From: Nucisporomicrobium flavum
Lineage (GTDB): Bacteria; Actinomycetota; Actinomycetes; Mycobacteriales; Micromonosporaceae
Length of the DNA stretch: 64,000 nucleotides
Reading direction: 5' to 3'
NCBI RefSeq assembly: GCF_016464385.1
Contig: NZ_JADMLH010000005.1
Coordinates: 272,334-336,333 of the forward strand
The notes beneath the pieces are model-generated. The model was not told where the DNA came from, did not search any database, and saw only the letters and a program-made list of their open reading frames with translations. Positions 1 to 9,121 of the stretch are shown here, piece by piece. Position numbers and translations under genes: made by a program. Position 1 is the stretch's first letter; each line of letters opens with the position of its first letter.

Positions 1-295
1 TCGTCCAAAAATCCGGGCCGGCCCCCCCCCCCCCCCAATTATGTGGGCGGGGGGGGGGCCCCCCCCCCCCCCCCCGCCACTACAACCTCCCGCGACTCCC
101 GAACAGCCAATGATCGATGGTTCAAGATCGCGTTGGTCGCCTGATGCATCCGGTTGCCTGGCGTGATGCTAGCGGGCTTGCTTCCGACGACTTCTCGACT
201 TGTTCTAGTAAGGGGCGTTGTTGTTGTGTAGTTTTGGTCATCGCTAGGGATGCGAACGGGTGAGTCTGGTATGGCGCTCACGACGCCGATCGGGC
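1..295. other. Homopolymer-rich start without a supported gene
   Basis: Runs of C and G up to about 17 bases fill positions 19-75 and look like low-quality sequence at a contig edge rather than biology. The rest holds no convincing reading frame. An 11-bp inverted repeat (254-264 with 295-305) lies just past and into the stop codon of the DUF397 gene and could act as its 3' hairpin; it has no T-tract. Confidence 0.5.
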
Positions 296-520
296 TCACC
301 CGTTCTTGTCGAACTCGCCGTCCTTGGCCCCGCCTACGAACGCTGCCCATTCTTCATCGGTGAAATGGAGCATCGGGCCTGCGCCGCCATCCTTGGTGTC
401 ACGTACGTAGACGCCGTCGAGGTTCAAGGCGACCTCCACACAGCCGGTGCCGTTGTTGCTCCGGCTGCTTTTGAACCAGTGGGCTCCGACGACCTCGTCG
501 TGGCTGACCCGTCTAGCCAT
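296..520 (-). CDS. DUF397 domain protein
   Basis: A 74-aa protein with the DUF397 pattern: 'WFKSSRSN' near the N-terminus, one cysteine in 'GCVEVA', then 'VYVRDTKDGG' and a C-terminal 'FTDEEWAAFV'. The start chosen is the ATG at 520, because family members begin a few residues before this core; an upstream in-frame extension to 673 carries no family signal. It lies 68 bp downstream of an XRE/DUF5753 regulator. This pairing is very common in actinomycetes, where such pairs modulate development or antibiotic production. The exact target here is unknown. Confidence 0.85.
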   Translation of the reverse strand: MARRVSHDEVVGAHWFKSSRSNNGTGCVEVALNLDGVYVRDTKDGGAGPMLHFTDEEWAAFVGGAKDGEFDKNG

Positions 521-588
521 CGTATGTCCTTCGCATCGTCGGACGAGACGTCCGAGCAGATCTGCATATTTGCCGAGGGTCGCGCGTG

Positions 589-1566
589 CTAGCGCATCAA
601 CTCCTTCCGTCGCGTCGTGATAAGCGCTCTGGAATCTTCTGGAGACAGCGCGCGGTGTTCCAAATCCGCCCACAGGGCGCTGTATGCCTCCACGTCGGCC
701 GCTGTCTGCGTGTACATCGCGCCGGTGAACGTCTCCACATATGCGAGCGGAGGCTCAGCGATTGAGTCGTTGCCTATCGTCGTGCTGCCGTTGCCGTTTG
801 TTCCGGCCCCGTTCGCGGCACCGCCGAAGATGGCCGACTTCGGGAAATTCAACAACGTGAAGTCGGATGCGGCCATGCCTGCATGCACGCCCGCATCGAA
901 TGGAATGATCCGCATAGTTACGTTGTCGCGCTCGGTCAGCGCTAGGACACGCTCGATTTGCCTCAGCATCACGTCGCGGCCGCCGACCATCCTGTAGAGC
1001 GCACCCTCCGACCCGATGGCCTCGAATACAGGAGGCTTGCCTTCCAGCATCTGCTGTCGGCGTAGCCTCGACTCCACTCGGCGCTCGACCTCGTCGTCTG
1101 ACCAGTAGTCAGGTGGAACGCCGATGACGGCACGGGCATAGGCGGGATCTTGTATCAGTCCCGGCAGCAGCTCGCCGAAGTGCACTCGTATGCGTTCTGC
1201 GAAGCCTTCGAGGGAGAGATACAGGCTGAACCATGCCGGAACCTCCGTACCGGTGTAGTCCTGCCACCAGGACTGCTGCCGGCCGTTGCGGGTCTCGGCG
1301 GCGAGGCCGAAGAGAAGTTGCTGCTCCTTGTCGTCGCAGCCGAACAGCTCCGCCATCGCCGCGACCAACGTTCGCGGCAGCTTCACGCCGTCTTCTGCCG
1401 CTTCGATCCGGTTGATCGTGGCGCGGCCCAGCTCAAGCTCTTTGGCGGCACCTTCCTGCGTGACCTTCGCACGCGTGCGCAGGCTGAGGAACAGCCTGGC
1501 GAAGCTTCGCCGTACTGGGTCGTGACCAACAAGTTCGGGCACTGCCGCCTCCAACCGATGTCTCAC
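589..1566 (-). CDS. XRE-family regulator with DUF5753
   Basis: A 325-aa protein. Residues about 20-75 form a helix-turn-helix of the lambda-Cro type ('TQEGAAKELELGRATINRIE'). The rest has the DUF5753 layout: 'ELLPGLIQDPAYARAVI' followed later by 'MRIIPFDAGVHAGMAASDFTLLNFP'. It is transcribed ahead of the DUF397 gene with a 68-bp gap, forming the usual regulator/partner pair. The inserted 'GGAANGAGTNGNGS' stretch near residue 250 is a low-complexity loop not typical of the family. It is predicted to be a cytoplasmic DNA-binding protein; its operator is unknown. Confidence 0.88.
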   Translation of the reverse strand: MRHRLEAAVPELVGHDPVRRSFARLFLSLRTRAKVTQEGAAKELELGRATINRIEAAEDGVKLPRTLVAAMAELFGCDDKEQQLLFGLAAETRNGRQQSWWQDYTGTEVPAWFSLYLSLEGFAERIRVHFGELLPGLIQDPAYARAVIGVPPDYWSDDEVERRVESRLRRQQMLEGKPPVFEAIGSEGALYRMVGGRDVMLRQIERVLALTERDNVTMRIIPFDAGVHAGMAASDFTLLNFPKSAIFGGAANGAGTNGNGSTTIGNDSIAEPPLAYVETFTGAMYTQTAADVEAYSALWADLEHRALSPEDSRALITTRRKELMR

Positions 1567-1823
1567 TCAAATGATACGCGCATTGCCGCACGGCATAAAT
1601 AGAGGCCAGCCAAGTCTGGCCAGCCTGGTTTGAGTCCCTCTAACTTTGAGCAAGCCGTTTCGGTACAACGCTAGCTGAGAAGGTTGCTTTTTAGGCTGTC
1701 TCAAAGTTCAATGAGGGCCAACACGATCGATGCTCGTCTCCGTGTGGTCCGGCGCGACGTAGTCGTTCCGCCGGCTGGGTGAGGTCGAGCGTCTCGGCGC
1801 CCCTGGAGAAAGGACCCGCTCTG
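1567..1823. other. Intergenic region between divergent genes
   Basis: This spacer separates the leftward XRE gene from the rightward small membrane protein. I see no conserved gene in it. A purine-rich ribosome binding site (GGAGAAAGG, 1805-1813) lies before the next start. Promoters for both directions are expected here but cannot be placed with confidence. Confidence 0.4.
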
Positions 1824-2039
1824 ATGCTTGTCATCGCGGCCGCGGCCGTCTCCGCCGTTATTGGAGCCGCTCTGGGATGGGCTCTGCGAGGGATCACTTC
1901 TTGGTGCCCGCAGTGCGGCTACGGCGTTCGGTGTGGCAACTGCACCTGGCGTGGCGGACTAGGCATCGGTGGGGCACAGCGCCATGCAGGTCCGGCCGTA
2001 TTGGCGACTCCGCCGGCTCGTGAAGGACGACGGAGATGA
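1824..2039 (+). CDS. Small membrane protein with CxxC pairs
   Basis: A 71-aa hypothetical protein. The ATG at 1824 was chosen because GGAGAAAGG lies 10 bases upstream and the protein then begins directly with a transmembrane helix (residues 1-21, rich in Ala/Val/Leu). It is followed by 'SWCPQCGYGVRCGNC', four cysteines in two CxxC-like pairs that could hold zinc on the cytoplasmic side. Similar anchored mini-zinc proteins occur in actinomycetes without assigned function. It is probably co-transcribed with downstream genes. Confidence 0.5.
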   Translation: MLVIAAAAVSAVIGAALGWALRGITSWCPQCGYGVRCGNCTWRGGLGIGGAQRHAGPAVLATPPAREGRRR

Positions 2040-2411
2040 ACCCGGCGGCGGACGGGGAAACCCACGCTCACCATGACCTTCATGCTGGTCGCGACCAGCC
2101 GAGGCTCGGATGCGCAGCTGCTTCACCGCTTCCCGACTGTCTGCCGACCATCCCGACTCATCAGTCCACAGTGGATCTTCGACGTCTAAACGCAGCAGCA
2201 GACCGTCGCGCCGGCGCCATGTCAATACCGACGATCTGCATAACCGCGACAACGTCAGAGCTGAAGGGGTCCGCCAAGCCATCCCCCCGCGCTGGCGATC
2301 GGCTCACCACGGCCAAAGCGCCTGCTTCGGCCTTCCAGCTCTTGCCCCACCCGCACGTCGAGCGACGAGTGCAGGCGCTCGACGGCTCTGCCCGGAAGAG
2401 GTCACCCGCGC
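2040..2411. other. Gene-poor stretch before the GPP34 gene
   Basis: Several overlapping frames are open because of the high G+C, but none shows a conserved motif. A 38-codon ORF starting 'MTFMLVATSRGSDAQLL' (about 2073-2189) has a weak purine-rich leader and is the only candidate. It could be a remnant. I do not call a gene here. Confidence 0.35.
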
Positions 2412-3296
2412 ATGGACTTTTTAAGCTATGGCACTCCCGGCGCTGGCCCTGGGCGTCGGTACGGGCCGCGCCCCTACGACGCCGAAACGCCTCACCATTC
2501 CCGACACGCCCCTCGCCACCTCGCCGAGACGCCAGCACCCGCGGCGCCAGCGGAGCCTCCGCCGGCGGCACCTCCACCGGTCGCGCGCGACGGACGAATT
2601 GCCGCCGGCGGCTATCAACCGGCCGGGGTCGCCTGGGACACCCCGGGATGGCGTCAATGGTTCGACCTCGTGAGCGGGTTCTTCTTCGTCGCTCACGACG
2701 ATCGGGGCACGCCGCTGCTGCACCCTGATGTTGCCCGGCTCGGCCTAGGGGCTGCGGTGATCGCTGAACTGCTGATGGCCGGGTACGTCGACATCCGCAA
2801 CGACACCGTCGTGGTGGAGACGTTCGGCTGTCCGGCGGAGCCGGTCGCGGCCACGCTGATGAGCCGGCTGCTGGACGAACGAAACGCTATGCCCGTGCGG
2901 GACTGGCTGGCCTACCTTCGCGACCCCGGGCAGCCCGACGGCGACATCTACGACCAAGTCGCTCAGCAGATGCGGCGCACCGGACTCATTCGTGCCGAGC
3001 GGGCTTGGTCGCTCCGGCGGTCCAAGCTCTACCCGCCGGTGGACCAGAACCGTGCCGCCTGGTCATGGGCGCGTATCTCGGGATGCCTGGACCGCCGCGA
3101 AAATCTCGGCAAGAAGGACACCGTGCTGGGCGGACTGATCCTCGCCACCGACCTCCACTCCCGCATCCTGCTCGGTTCCGCCAGCTCGCTGGAATCCAAG
3201 CTTCGCCACCACATCAGCGCCGCCCCGGAAGCGGTCCGAGAGCTGCTACGTCACGCCGAGAACGCCGTTAGCGCAGCCGTCAGCACTGTTGCCTGA
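2412..3296 (+). CDS. GPP34 (GOLPH3/Vps74-like) family protein
   Basis: A 294-aa protein. The N-terminal 75 residues are Pro/Ala/Arg-rich and probably disordered. From about residue 80 it follows the bacterial GPP34 fold: a helix with 'LGAAVIAELLMAGYVDIRNDTVVV', then 'MPVRDWLAYLR', 'VAQQMRRTGLIRAE' and a C-terminal helical part with 'LGGLILATDLHSRILLG'. Eukaryotic members bind PI4P at Golgi membranes; the role of actinobacterial members is unknown. It is followed 48 bp later by an APC permease, suggesting co-expression. The true start could be further downstream, since the proline-rich leader is not conserved. Confidence 0.75.
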   Translation: MDFLSYGTPGAGPGRRYGPRPYDAETPHHSRHAPRHLAETPAPAAPAEPPPAAPPPVARDGRIAAGGYQPAGVAWDTPGWRQWFDLVSGFFFVAHDDRGTPLLHPDVARLGLGAAVIAELLMAGYVDIRNDTVVVETFGCPAEPVAATLMSRLLDERNAMPVRDWLAYLRDPGQPDGDIYDQVAQQMRRTGLIRAERAWSLRRSKLYPPVDQNRAAWSWARISGCLDRRENLGKKDTVLGGLILATDLHSRILLGSASSLESKLRHHISAAPEAVRELLRHAENAVSAAVSTVA

Positions 3297-3343
3297 CCGT
3301 CACCCGCGGCAGGCAGTCCTCTCACGCAAGGAGTCCGTCGCCC

Positions 3344-4849
3344 ATGTCAGAACCTTCATCCCCGTCCGTCTTGTCACAAACACTGGCCCGCAGCCGCCTG
3401 GGTGTGGGACCGGTCGTCTTCACCGTGCTGGCCGCTGCGGCACCGCTGACGGTGGTCGCCGGTGGCGCCACCGCCGGGTTCGCCGTCACCGGGCTCACCG
3501 GCATCGCCCTTGCATACCTCGTCATGGCGGCGATCTTGATGATCTTCTCCATCGGATATGTCGCGATGGCTCGGCAGATCGTGAACGCCGGCGCCTTCTA
3601 CACCTACATCACTCAAGGCCTCGGCAAGCGTTCCGGCGTCGCAGCGTCGTTCGTCGCTGTCCTGGGGTACAACGTGATGCAGGTCGGTCTCTATGGCGGC
3701 TTCGGTGTCGTCCTCGCCGCCTTCATAAAAGAGCAGTTCCACACCACCCTGCCGTGGTCGGTATGGGCACTGTTCGGATGGATGGCCATCGCGTGGCTCG
3801 GCGGTCGCCGGATTGACCTCAGCGGTCGAGTCCTGGCGGTGCTGCTGATTGGTGAGATCGCCGTCGCGCTGCTCTTCGCCGCCGTTCAGCTGGCTCATCC
3901 GGCGGGCGGCGAGGTGTCGTTCACCACGCTCTCTCCGGGCAACCTGTTCACCGGGCCGGTCGCCGCCGTCGCGGGCGCCACGGCCATCGCTGGGTTCGTC
4001 GGGTTCGAGAACACCGCGGTGTACAGCGAGGAGACCCGAGACCCCCAACGCACCGTGCCGCGCGCCACCTACTTCGCTGTCGCGTTCGTGGGCCTGATCT
4101 ACGGCTTCTGCACTTGGGCGATGATTGTGGCCACCGGCCCCGACCACATCGTTGAACGCGCCACCGCCGAAGGCTCCGAGCTGATCTTCACCCTTTCAGC
4201 GCCGTACCTGCCGAGCTTCGTGATCACCCTCGGTCATCTCTTCTTCATCACCAGCCTGTTCGCCGCAGCGCTGTCCTTTCACAACACGTCGGCCCGCTAC
4301 CACTTCGCCCTCGGCCGTGAAGGGGTTCTGCCGGCCGTACTGGGCCGCACCAGTCCCCGGACGAAGGCGCCGCTCAGCGGTTCCCTGTTGCAGACCATCA
4401 TCGGTCTTGCCGGCATCGCCGCTTTCGCGGTCTTCGGCTGGGATCCCTTCCTGCAGATGTTCTTCTGGCTCACCGTGCTCGGCGGCTTCGGCGTCCTGAT
4501 CTTGATGGTGTTCACCTCGATCGCGGTCGCTGCGTACTTCACCCGTCCGCGCAACCGCGGCAGCGTCGGCGCCATACGGGGCGTCATCGCCCCGATCGTG
4601 GCCGCCGCGCTGCTGGCCGTGGTCCTGGTCGCCACGGTGGCGAAGTTCGACGTCCTCACCGGCGTCGATCCCGCCTCGCCGATGCGCTGGATCCTGCCCG
4701 GCAGCTTCGCCGTCGCCGGCCTGCTCGGCTTCCTTCGGGCCTTGTACCTCAAGGCACGCCGACCGACGGTGTACGCCGCAATCGGGCTCGGCGCCAACCG
4801 CGACACCACCGTGGGAAACGTCGCGACCAGCACCGGAGCACGGCTGTGA
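3344..4849 (+). CDS. APC-superfamily amino-acid permease
   Basis: A 501-aa integral membrane protein with about 12 hydrophobic segments. The first helix region contains 'GPVVFTVLAAAAPLTVVAGG', and 'GFVGFENTAVYSEETRDPQRTVPRAT' is the APC family signature (glycine-rich helix then a charged loop). It is expected to import an amino acid or related amine by cation symport; the substrate cannot be read from the sequence. The ATG at 3344 follows an AAGGAG ribosome site. The stop overlaps the start of a GNAT acetyltransferase, hinting that the imported compound or a product of it may be acetylated. Confidence 0.88.
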   Translation: MSEPSSPSVLSQTLARSRLGVGPVVFTVLAAAAPLTVVAGGATAGFAVTGLTGIALAYLVMAAILMIFSIGYVAMARQIVNAGAFYTYITQGLGKRSGVAASFVAVLGYNVMQVGLYGGFGVVLAAFIKEQFHTTLPWSVWALFGWMAIAWLGGRRIDLSGRVLAVLLIGEIAVALLFAAVQLAHPAGGEVSFTTLSPGNLFTGPVAAVAGATAIAGFVGFENTAVYSEETRDPQRTVPRATYFAVAFVGLIYGFCTWAMIVATGPDHIVERATAEGSELIFTLSAPYLPSFVITLGHLFFITSLFAAALSFHNTSARYHFALGREGVLPAVLGRTSPRTKAPLSGSLLQTIIGLAGIAAFAVFGWDPFLQMFFWLTVLGGFGVLILMVFTSIAVAAYFTRPRNRGSVGAIRGVIAPIVAAALLAVVLVATVAKFDVLTGVDPASPMRWILPGSFAVAGLLGFLRALYLKARRPTVYAAIGLGANRDTTVGNVATSTGARL

Positions 4850-5478
4850 CACCGCCCAGCCTTTCCATCGTCGAGGCCGGCCCTGAAGACGTGTCTTCGA
4901 TCGCCGCCGTCCTGTCCAACGCATTCCTCGACGGAGACCTCGCTCCCTGGCTGGTCGCCGAGCTTGGCGACCGCAGGCGGATCTACCCGCACTACTTCGC
5001 CATGTTCGCCGAGCACGCGCTCGAGCACGGCCGAGTGGAGATCACGGAGGACCGCCTCGCCGTCGCGGTCTGGTATCCGTACCACCCCGACGATCCACCC
5101 CCAGTTCGCGACTACGACACGCGCCTCGGCAAGATCACCGCGCCGTACACCGCCCGCTTCGTCGCCCTGGACGACGCCATGCGCCGCCACCACCCACACG
5201 ACGAACCCCACCACTACCTCGGCTGGATCGCAGTGAACCCCAACCGGCAGCACCGCGGCTACGGCACCCAGCTCCTGAGACACCACGCCCGCCACCTTGA
5301 TGCCGCCGGCATCAGCGCCTACCTCGAAGCCACCAGCCCGACCGGTCGCGACTGGTACGCCCGACACGGCTACCAACCACGCGAGCCGTACCCCGTCGCC
5401 CGCGGCGGCCCACTGCTCTACCCCATGTGGCGGCCACCAGCCGACACATCCACAACCCCGCACAGCCCTACCACCTGA
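4846..5478 (+). CDS. GNAT-family N-acetyltransferase
   Basis: A 210-aa protein of the GCN5-related fold. The acetyl-CoA pyrophosphate loop is visible as 'NRQHRGYGTQLLRHH' (the Q/RxxGxG/A motif) after the 'YLGWIAVNP' strand, and 'YLEATSPTGRDWYARHGY' is the usual C-terminal signature. The start GTG at 4846 overlaps the permease stop (GTGA), so translation is coupled. It transfers an acetyl group from acetyl-CoA to an amine; the acceptor is unknown. Confidence 0.88.
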   Translation: MTPPSLSIVEAGPEDVSSIAAVLSNAFLDGDLAPWLVAELGDRRRIYPHYFAMFAEHALEHGRVEITEDRLAVAVWYPYHPDDPPPVRDYDTRLGKITAPYTARFVALDDAMRRHHPHDEPHHYLGWIAVNPNRQHRGYGTQLLRHHARHLDAAGISAYLEATSPTGRDWYARHGYQPREPYPVARGGPLLYPMWRPPADTSTTPHSPTT

Positions 5479-5868
5479 AGGCTGACTGAGACCGGCCGGT
5501 CCGGCAGCCCCCTACGCCCCAGCACTGCCGGGCCGGCCCCCAAAACCCTCACCCACGACCCGTCCGCCAACTGTCGCGGATTGGCCAGCACCTGAGTCAC
5601 CGGGTGTGCGGGCAGCACTGGAGGGAGCTCGCCCGCACACCCGGCCTTCGCGCCCCACCAAAGCCCCCAATAGACCGGGCCGGCCCCCTCCCCCGGGCGG
5701 GTCGACCCCCGGGGGTGGTGTGCCGCCGTACACGTCGCCTAACGCGGCGGCACACCACCCTCCCCACACCAGCACAAGCGAGAACGGACCATGACCCGAT
5801 GACCGCATCGCCGCCGCTGCACACCGCCGCACAGCACGCCGCCGCGTCGGCCAGGCAGGAGTCACGCG
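5479..5868. other. Intergenic region with strong hairpins
   Basis: There is no convincing gene. The stretch is dominated by C-rich sequence and by a 16-bp perfect stem at 5713-5760, listed separately. The 5' part repeatedly encodes short open frames on both strands that do not resemble known proteins. Confidence 0.5.
5713..5760. terminator. Long perfect hairpin (16-bp stem)
   Basis: Positions 5713-5728 pair perfectly with 5745-5760 around a 16-nt loop. The arm begins GGGTGGTGTGCCGCCG. There is no T-tract, so this may be an actinobacterial I-shaped terminator for the permease/GNAT operon, or a regulatory structure about 110 nt upstream of the methyltransferase start. Confidence 0.5.
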
Positions 5869-6684
5869 ATGACTGCTGACATGCCGCCGCGTATCGACAC
5901 CACGGTGGCGCACCCCGCGCGCCGTTACAACTACTGGCTCGGCGGCAAGGACAACTACCAGGCCGACCGTGACTCGGCCGACGCGATCGAGGCGGTCTAC
6001 CCGCATGCGCGCACCGCCGCGGTCCACAACCGCCTGTTCCTGCACCGCGTCGTGCGCTACCTCGCCGAAGAGGTCGGCGTCCGCCAGTTCCTGGACATCG
6101 GCACCGGTTTGCCCACGGCCGAGAACACCCACGAGGTCGCCCAGGCGATCGACCCGAGCGCTCGGATCGTGTATGTGGACAACGACCCGCTCGTGCTCGC
6201 CCACGCCCGGGCGCTGCTGGTCAGCCACCCCGCCGGGCGTACCGCCTACCTCGACGCGGACCTCAACTACCCCGAACGCATCCTCACAGACGACGAGCTT
6301 GTCGGCACGCTGAACATGGACGAGCCCGTCGCGCTGCTGCTCATCGCGGTCCTGCATCTCGTGCCCGACACCGACCACGCGTACGCCGTCGTGCAGACGC
6401 TGATGGACGCGCTACCCGCCGGCAGCTACCTGGCCATCTCCCACGGCACCGGCGACTTCGTAGCAGCGGCAACCGTGCAAGCGGTGCGTGCCATCACGTC
6501 GGACTTCACCAGCCGCAACCGAGCCCAGGTCGCGCGGTTCTTCACCGGACTCGACCTCATCCCACCCGGCCTCACCCCGATCACCCGGTGGCGCAACCCC
6601 GACCCCGATGCGCCGCCACCCGACCAAGTGCCCGTCTACGGCGGCCTCGCCCGCAAACCCGGCCCGGAGGCGCAGCGTGGATAG
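5869..6684 (+). CDS. SAM-dependent methyltransferase, SAV2177/DUF574 family
   Basis: A 271-aa protein. The opening 'PARRYNYWLGGKDNYQADR' is diagnostic of this actinobacterial family. It is followed by the Rossmann SAM-binding motif 'QFLDIGTGLPT', then 'VYVDNDPLVLAHARALL' and 'PVALLLIAVLHLVPD'. It should bind S-adenosylmethionine in the cytoplasm; the methyl acceptor of this family is not established. It overlaps the following gene by 8 nt. Confidence 0.9.
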   Translation: MTADMPPRIDTTVAHPARRYNYWLGGKDNYQADRDSADAIEAVYPHARTAAVHNRLFLHRVVRYLAEEVGVRQFLDIGTGLPTAENTHEVAQAIDPSARIVYVDNDPLVLAHARALLVSHPAGRTAYLDADLNYPERILTDDELVGTLNMDEPVALLLIAVLHLVPDTDHAYAVVQTLMDALPAGSYLAISHGTGDFVAAATVQAVRAITSDFTSRNRAQVARFFTGLDLIPPGLTPITRWRNPDPDAPPPDQVPVYGGLARKPGPEAQRG

Positions 6685-7564
6685 AGTCGCGGTGTTGCCG
6701 CACGTGGTCCGCCGCGCCGAACGACTGATCTTCTCCGGGGAGAACACCCGCGCCTGCCGACTGCTGGCCCACGCCCTCGCCGACATCGACCCGATCACGG
6801 CCCGCCCCGATGCCAGGCTGATCGAGGCCGCGATCTGCTACGCCGAAACCCTGTCCTTCGAGTGGGACATCCCGGACCGGGCAGAGCTCCAGCTCACCTG
6901 GGTGCGATACGCCGAAACCGCCGCGCTGACCTGCTACGGCCGCAGCAGTCAGCTATGGCAACGAGCGGCCGGCTTCTACGCCCGGGTCTGCGCAACACAA
7001 GGCCTGACGTTCGACGCCGTCGCGGTACTGCAGCGCACGCTCGCCGCCTACCGCACCTACGGCCCACCCGACCGTATCCCCGAGGTCCGCGGCCAGCTCG
7101 CCGCCGCGCTACACGACGACGGTCAGTGCGCCGAGGCCCGCACGGAAATCCATGACGCCTGGCACACCTGGCTGCGCACCCGGGCCCGTATCCGCGCCCG
7201 CAGTCCGCACGTCGGCGGGCAACTGCTGACCACCTACGCCAGCATCCTCGCCGGCTGCGGCCAAACGTCCGACGCCCGCGCCCTGCTACGCGACCATGCC
7301 GACCTCGTGACCGCAGAAGCCAACACCAGCCGAGAAGCCGCCGCCCTGGTCGCCGCTGTCCAGATCGCCATGACCGAACGCGACCACCGACCGGTCTGCA
7401 CCGCCCGCCCCGCACCGGCGGTCCAGGCACCGACATCCACGCCGCTGCCATCACAGCGATGGCAGGTCTGGGAAACGCTCCTGCTTAAAAGTCACCCCAC
7501 ACCCTCCACCCCACTTGATCAGCGCCTCTATCGACGTGGTTCTCCGTTGCCTGACTGGTCGTGA
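6677..7564 (+). CDS. TPR-like helical protein
   Basis: A 295-aa protein read from the GTG at 6677, which overlaps the end of the methyltransferase gene by 8 nt. Frames upstream of this GTG lie inside the methyltransferase gene and were excluded. The sequence is a series of amphipathic helix pairs rich in Ala and Tyr ('ARLIEAAICYAETL', 'LWQRAAGFYARVCA', 'PEVRGQLAAALHDDGQCAEA'), typical of tetratricopeptide repeats. No DNA-binding or catalytic motif is visible. Translational coupling suggests it works with, or regulates, the methyltransferase. Confidence 0.6.
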   Translation: MDRVAVLPHVVRRAERLIFSGENTRACRLLAHALADIDPITARPDARLIEAAICYAETLSFEWDIPDRAELQLTWVRYAETAALTCYGRSSQLWQRAAGFYARVCATQGLTFDAVAVLQRTLAAYRTYGPPDRIPEVRGQLAAALHDDGQCAEARTEIHDAWHTWLRTRARIRARSPHVGGQLLTTYASILAGCGQTSDARALLRDHADLVTAEANTSREAAALVAAVQIAMTERDHRPVCTARPAPAVQAPTSTPLPSQRWQVWETLLLKSHPTPSTPLDQRLYRRGSPLPDWS

Positions 7565-7699
7565 CACCGCATCCCCGGCCTGCCGCCGCGCGATACCCGC
7601 CGCCACGACCTCCGCGGTGACACCACCGTCGGCAGTCCGCGAACCCGACAACCGATAAGCGCCCCCATCGACACGCAGACAGCGCAGGAAGGCTCGACC

Positions 7700-7990
7700 A
7701 TGCCCGACGATGGCACCGCACCAGCGGCAGCACCCACGCAGATCGCCCGCCGCAAATACCTGCTCTTACCCCGCTGGGAGCGTCGGGCGTTGCAAAAGAC
7801 CGCCGCAGCCGCGTACGCCAGAGGCGACACCATCCGCACGATCGCGGCCGCCATCGGCTACAGCTATGCCACCACCCACCGAATCCTCACCGACGCCGGC
7901 GTGACCATGCGCAAACGCGGCGGCCCATCTCGGGATCGAAACAACCATGCTGCGCCGCCGGCACCGCCACGGCAGCCGACCAGCCGATGA
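7700..7990 (+). CDS. Small helix-turn-helix DNA-binding protein
   Basis: A 96-aa protein. The core 'AYARGDTIRTIAAAIGYSYATTHRILTDAGV' is a helix-turn-helix of the type found in resolvases and in many short actinobacterial plasmid/integrated-element regulators, followed by a basic 'MRKRGGPSRDR' tail. It probably acts as a stand-alone DNA-binding protein of a mobile element. It marks the left edge of the accessory region that continues to about 40 kb. Confidence 0.65.
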   Translation: MPDDGTAPAAAPTQIARRKYLLLPRWERRALQKTAAAAYARGDTIRTIAAAIGYSYATTHRILTDAGVTMRKRGGPSRDRNNHAAPPAPPRQPTSR

Positions 7991-8029
7991 GCGCGCTCGT
8001 CATCGCCGCCCCAACTACCAGAGCGGGGG

Positions 8030-8926
8030 CATCGCACCGCCGGCAACGCCATCAACATGCGGCTACTACAGGGGGAGTTCGCCATCCTTAACACGCCACC
8101 GGCGCTGGCGCTGCTGTGTCAGGGAAATACTACGGGCGGGATTAATACCGCGGGTTGCTCATTGGAGGAACGTGAACCGTCGGCCGGCAAGCCGGAGCGG
8201 ACGGGCGTGCCTTATGCCGGTGTGCTGGGTTCGCTGTCTCGCGGCCCAATCCCACCGGCGATCTTCTATGACCCCAACCAGCTAATGCTGCGCAGCTGGG
8301 CGAACCCCGGCGATCCGAACGTCTACGACGACCAGCGCAACGTGGCCCGCTTCGCCGTCGCCACCAGCGGATCACGCCGAGAGTAGCGCACCGAGTTCCT
8401 CGCCTTCGTCGCCCACTTCAACCCGCGCTCCGGCACGTGCCGACGACAGGAGGCCGAGCTGCTGGCCCGCTACGGCAACGATCCGCTTCCGGTCATCGGC
8501 GGCGGAGATCTCAACTCCACCGCCAGCGGACCCCACTTCCCGCAGTGCGACTGGCCGAGCGCCACCTACGTCGCCCGCAGCCACAGAGGCCGACGCATCG
8601 ACGACGGCGCCGCCCAGGGCCGGTGGGTGCCCGACACCGACGCGGTCGACCACCTCATCGGCCGGTGGGATGACGACACCGGGACTCGGGTCGACGGGGG
8701 CGGCTTCCACGCGATCGCCGAGCTCGCCTGGAACGCCGACCGGACAGGGAAACTGGCGCCGACGGTGATTGACGAGCCTGGAGAAGGCGGCGGGCTGCTC
8801 ATCGACTGGCTCCTCGTCAACGAGGCCATGCGCACCCACGTCGATGCGAGCACCTACCGAGTACACATCCCGGCCGGACCGCCACCGTCTGATCACTATC
8901 TCGTCTCCGCCACCTTCAGCTTGTAA
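8030..8926 (+). pseudogene. Broken EEP-fold nuclease, possibly CdtB-like
   Basis: One reading frame is interrupted by an in-frame TAG at 8384-8386. Before the stop it reads 'NVYDDQRNVARFAVATS'; after it, 'TEFLAFVAHFNPRSG', 'PVIGGGDLNSTAS' (the GDxN motif) and finally 'PPSDHYLVSATFSL' (the SDHxxV motif). These are the endonuclease/exonuclease/phosphatase fold motifs in order. The upstream part ('GNAINMRLLQGEFAILNTP') is degraded and lacks a clear start, signal peptide or catalytic Glu. Layout and spacing recall the nuclease subunit of cytolethal distending toxin, but that is inference. It lies just upstream of a secreted ricin-type lectin. Confidence 0.6.
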
Positions 8927-9121
8927 CGTCAAGCCACTCCAAACAGCATCCAAACTGGTCACCGGACGGGGGGACAGCTCCAGACAGCCTCAGACAGCTA
9001 TATCGGCGACGCAGTGTTCATCAGGCTCAAATTCATGAACGACTACGTCTCGCTGCAGGACCATCGACGAGGTTTGGACAACAAGCCTCGCCCCCACGCC
9101 GCTGCTGCAACAGCCAGCACG

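Noticed and set aside
1..80. Poly-C/poly-G tracts as a biological repeat or telomere-like end
   Set aside because: Mixed homopolymers at the very start are better explained as poor-quality contig-edge sequence; no terminal inverted repeats follow.
39..350. 103-codon minus-strand frame over the start of the window
   Set aside because: It reads through the homopolymer artefact and has no conserved content.
4297..5463. 388-codon minus-strand frame opposite the permease/GNAT pair
   Set aside because: It covers two well-identified plus-strand genes and has no conserved pattern.
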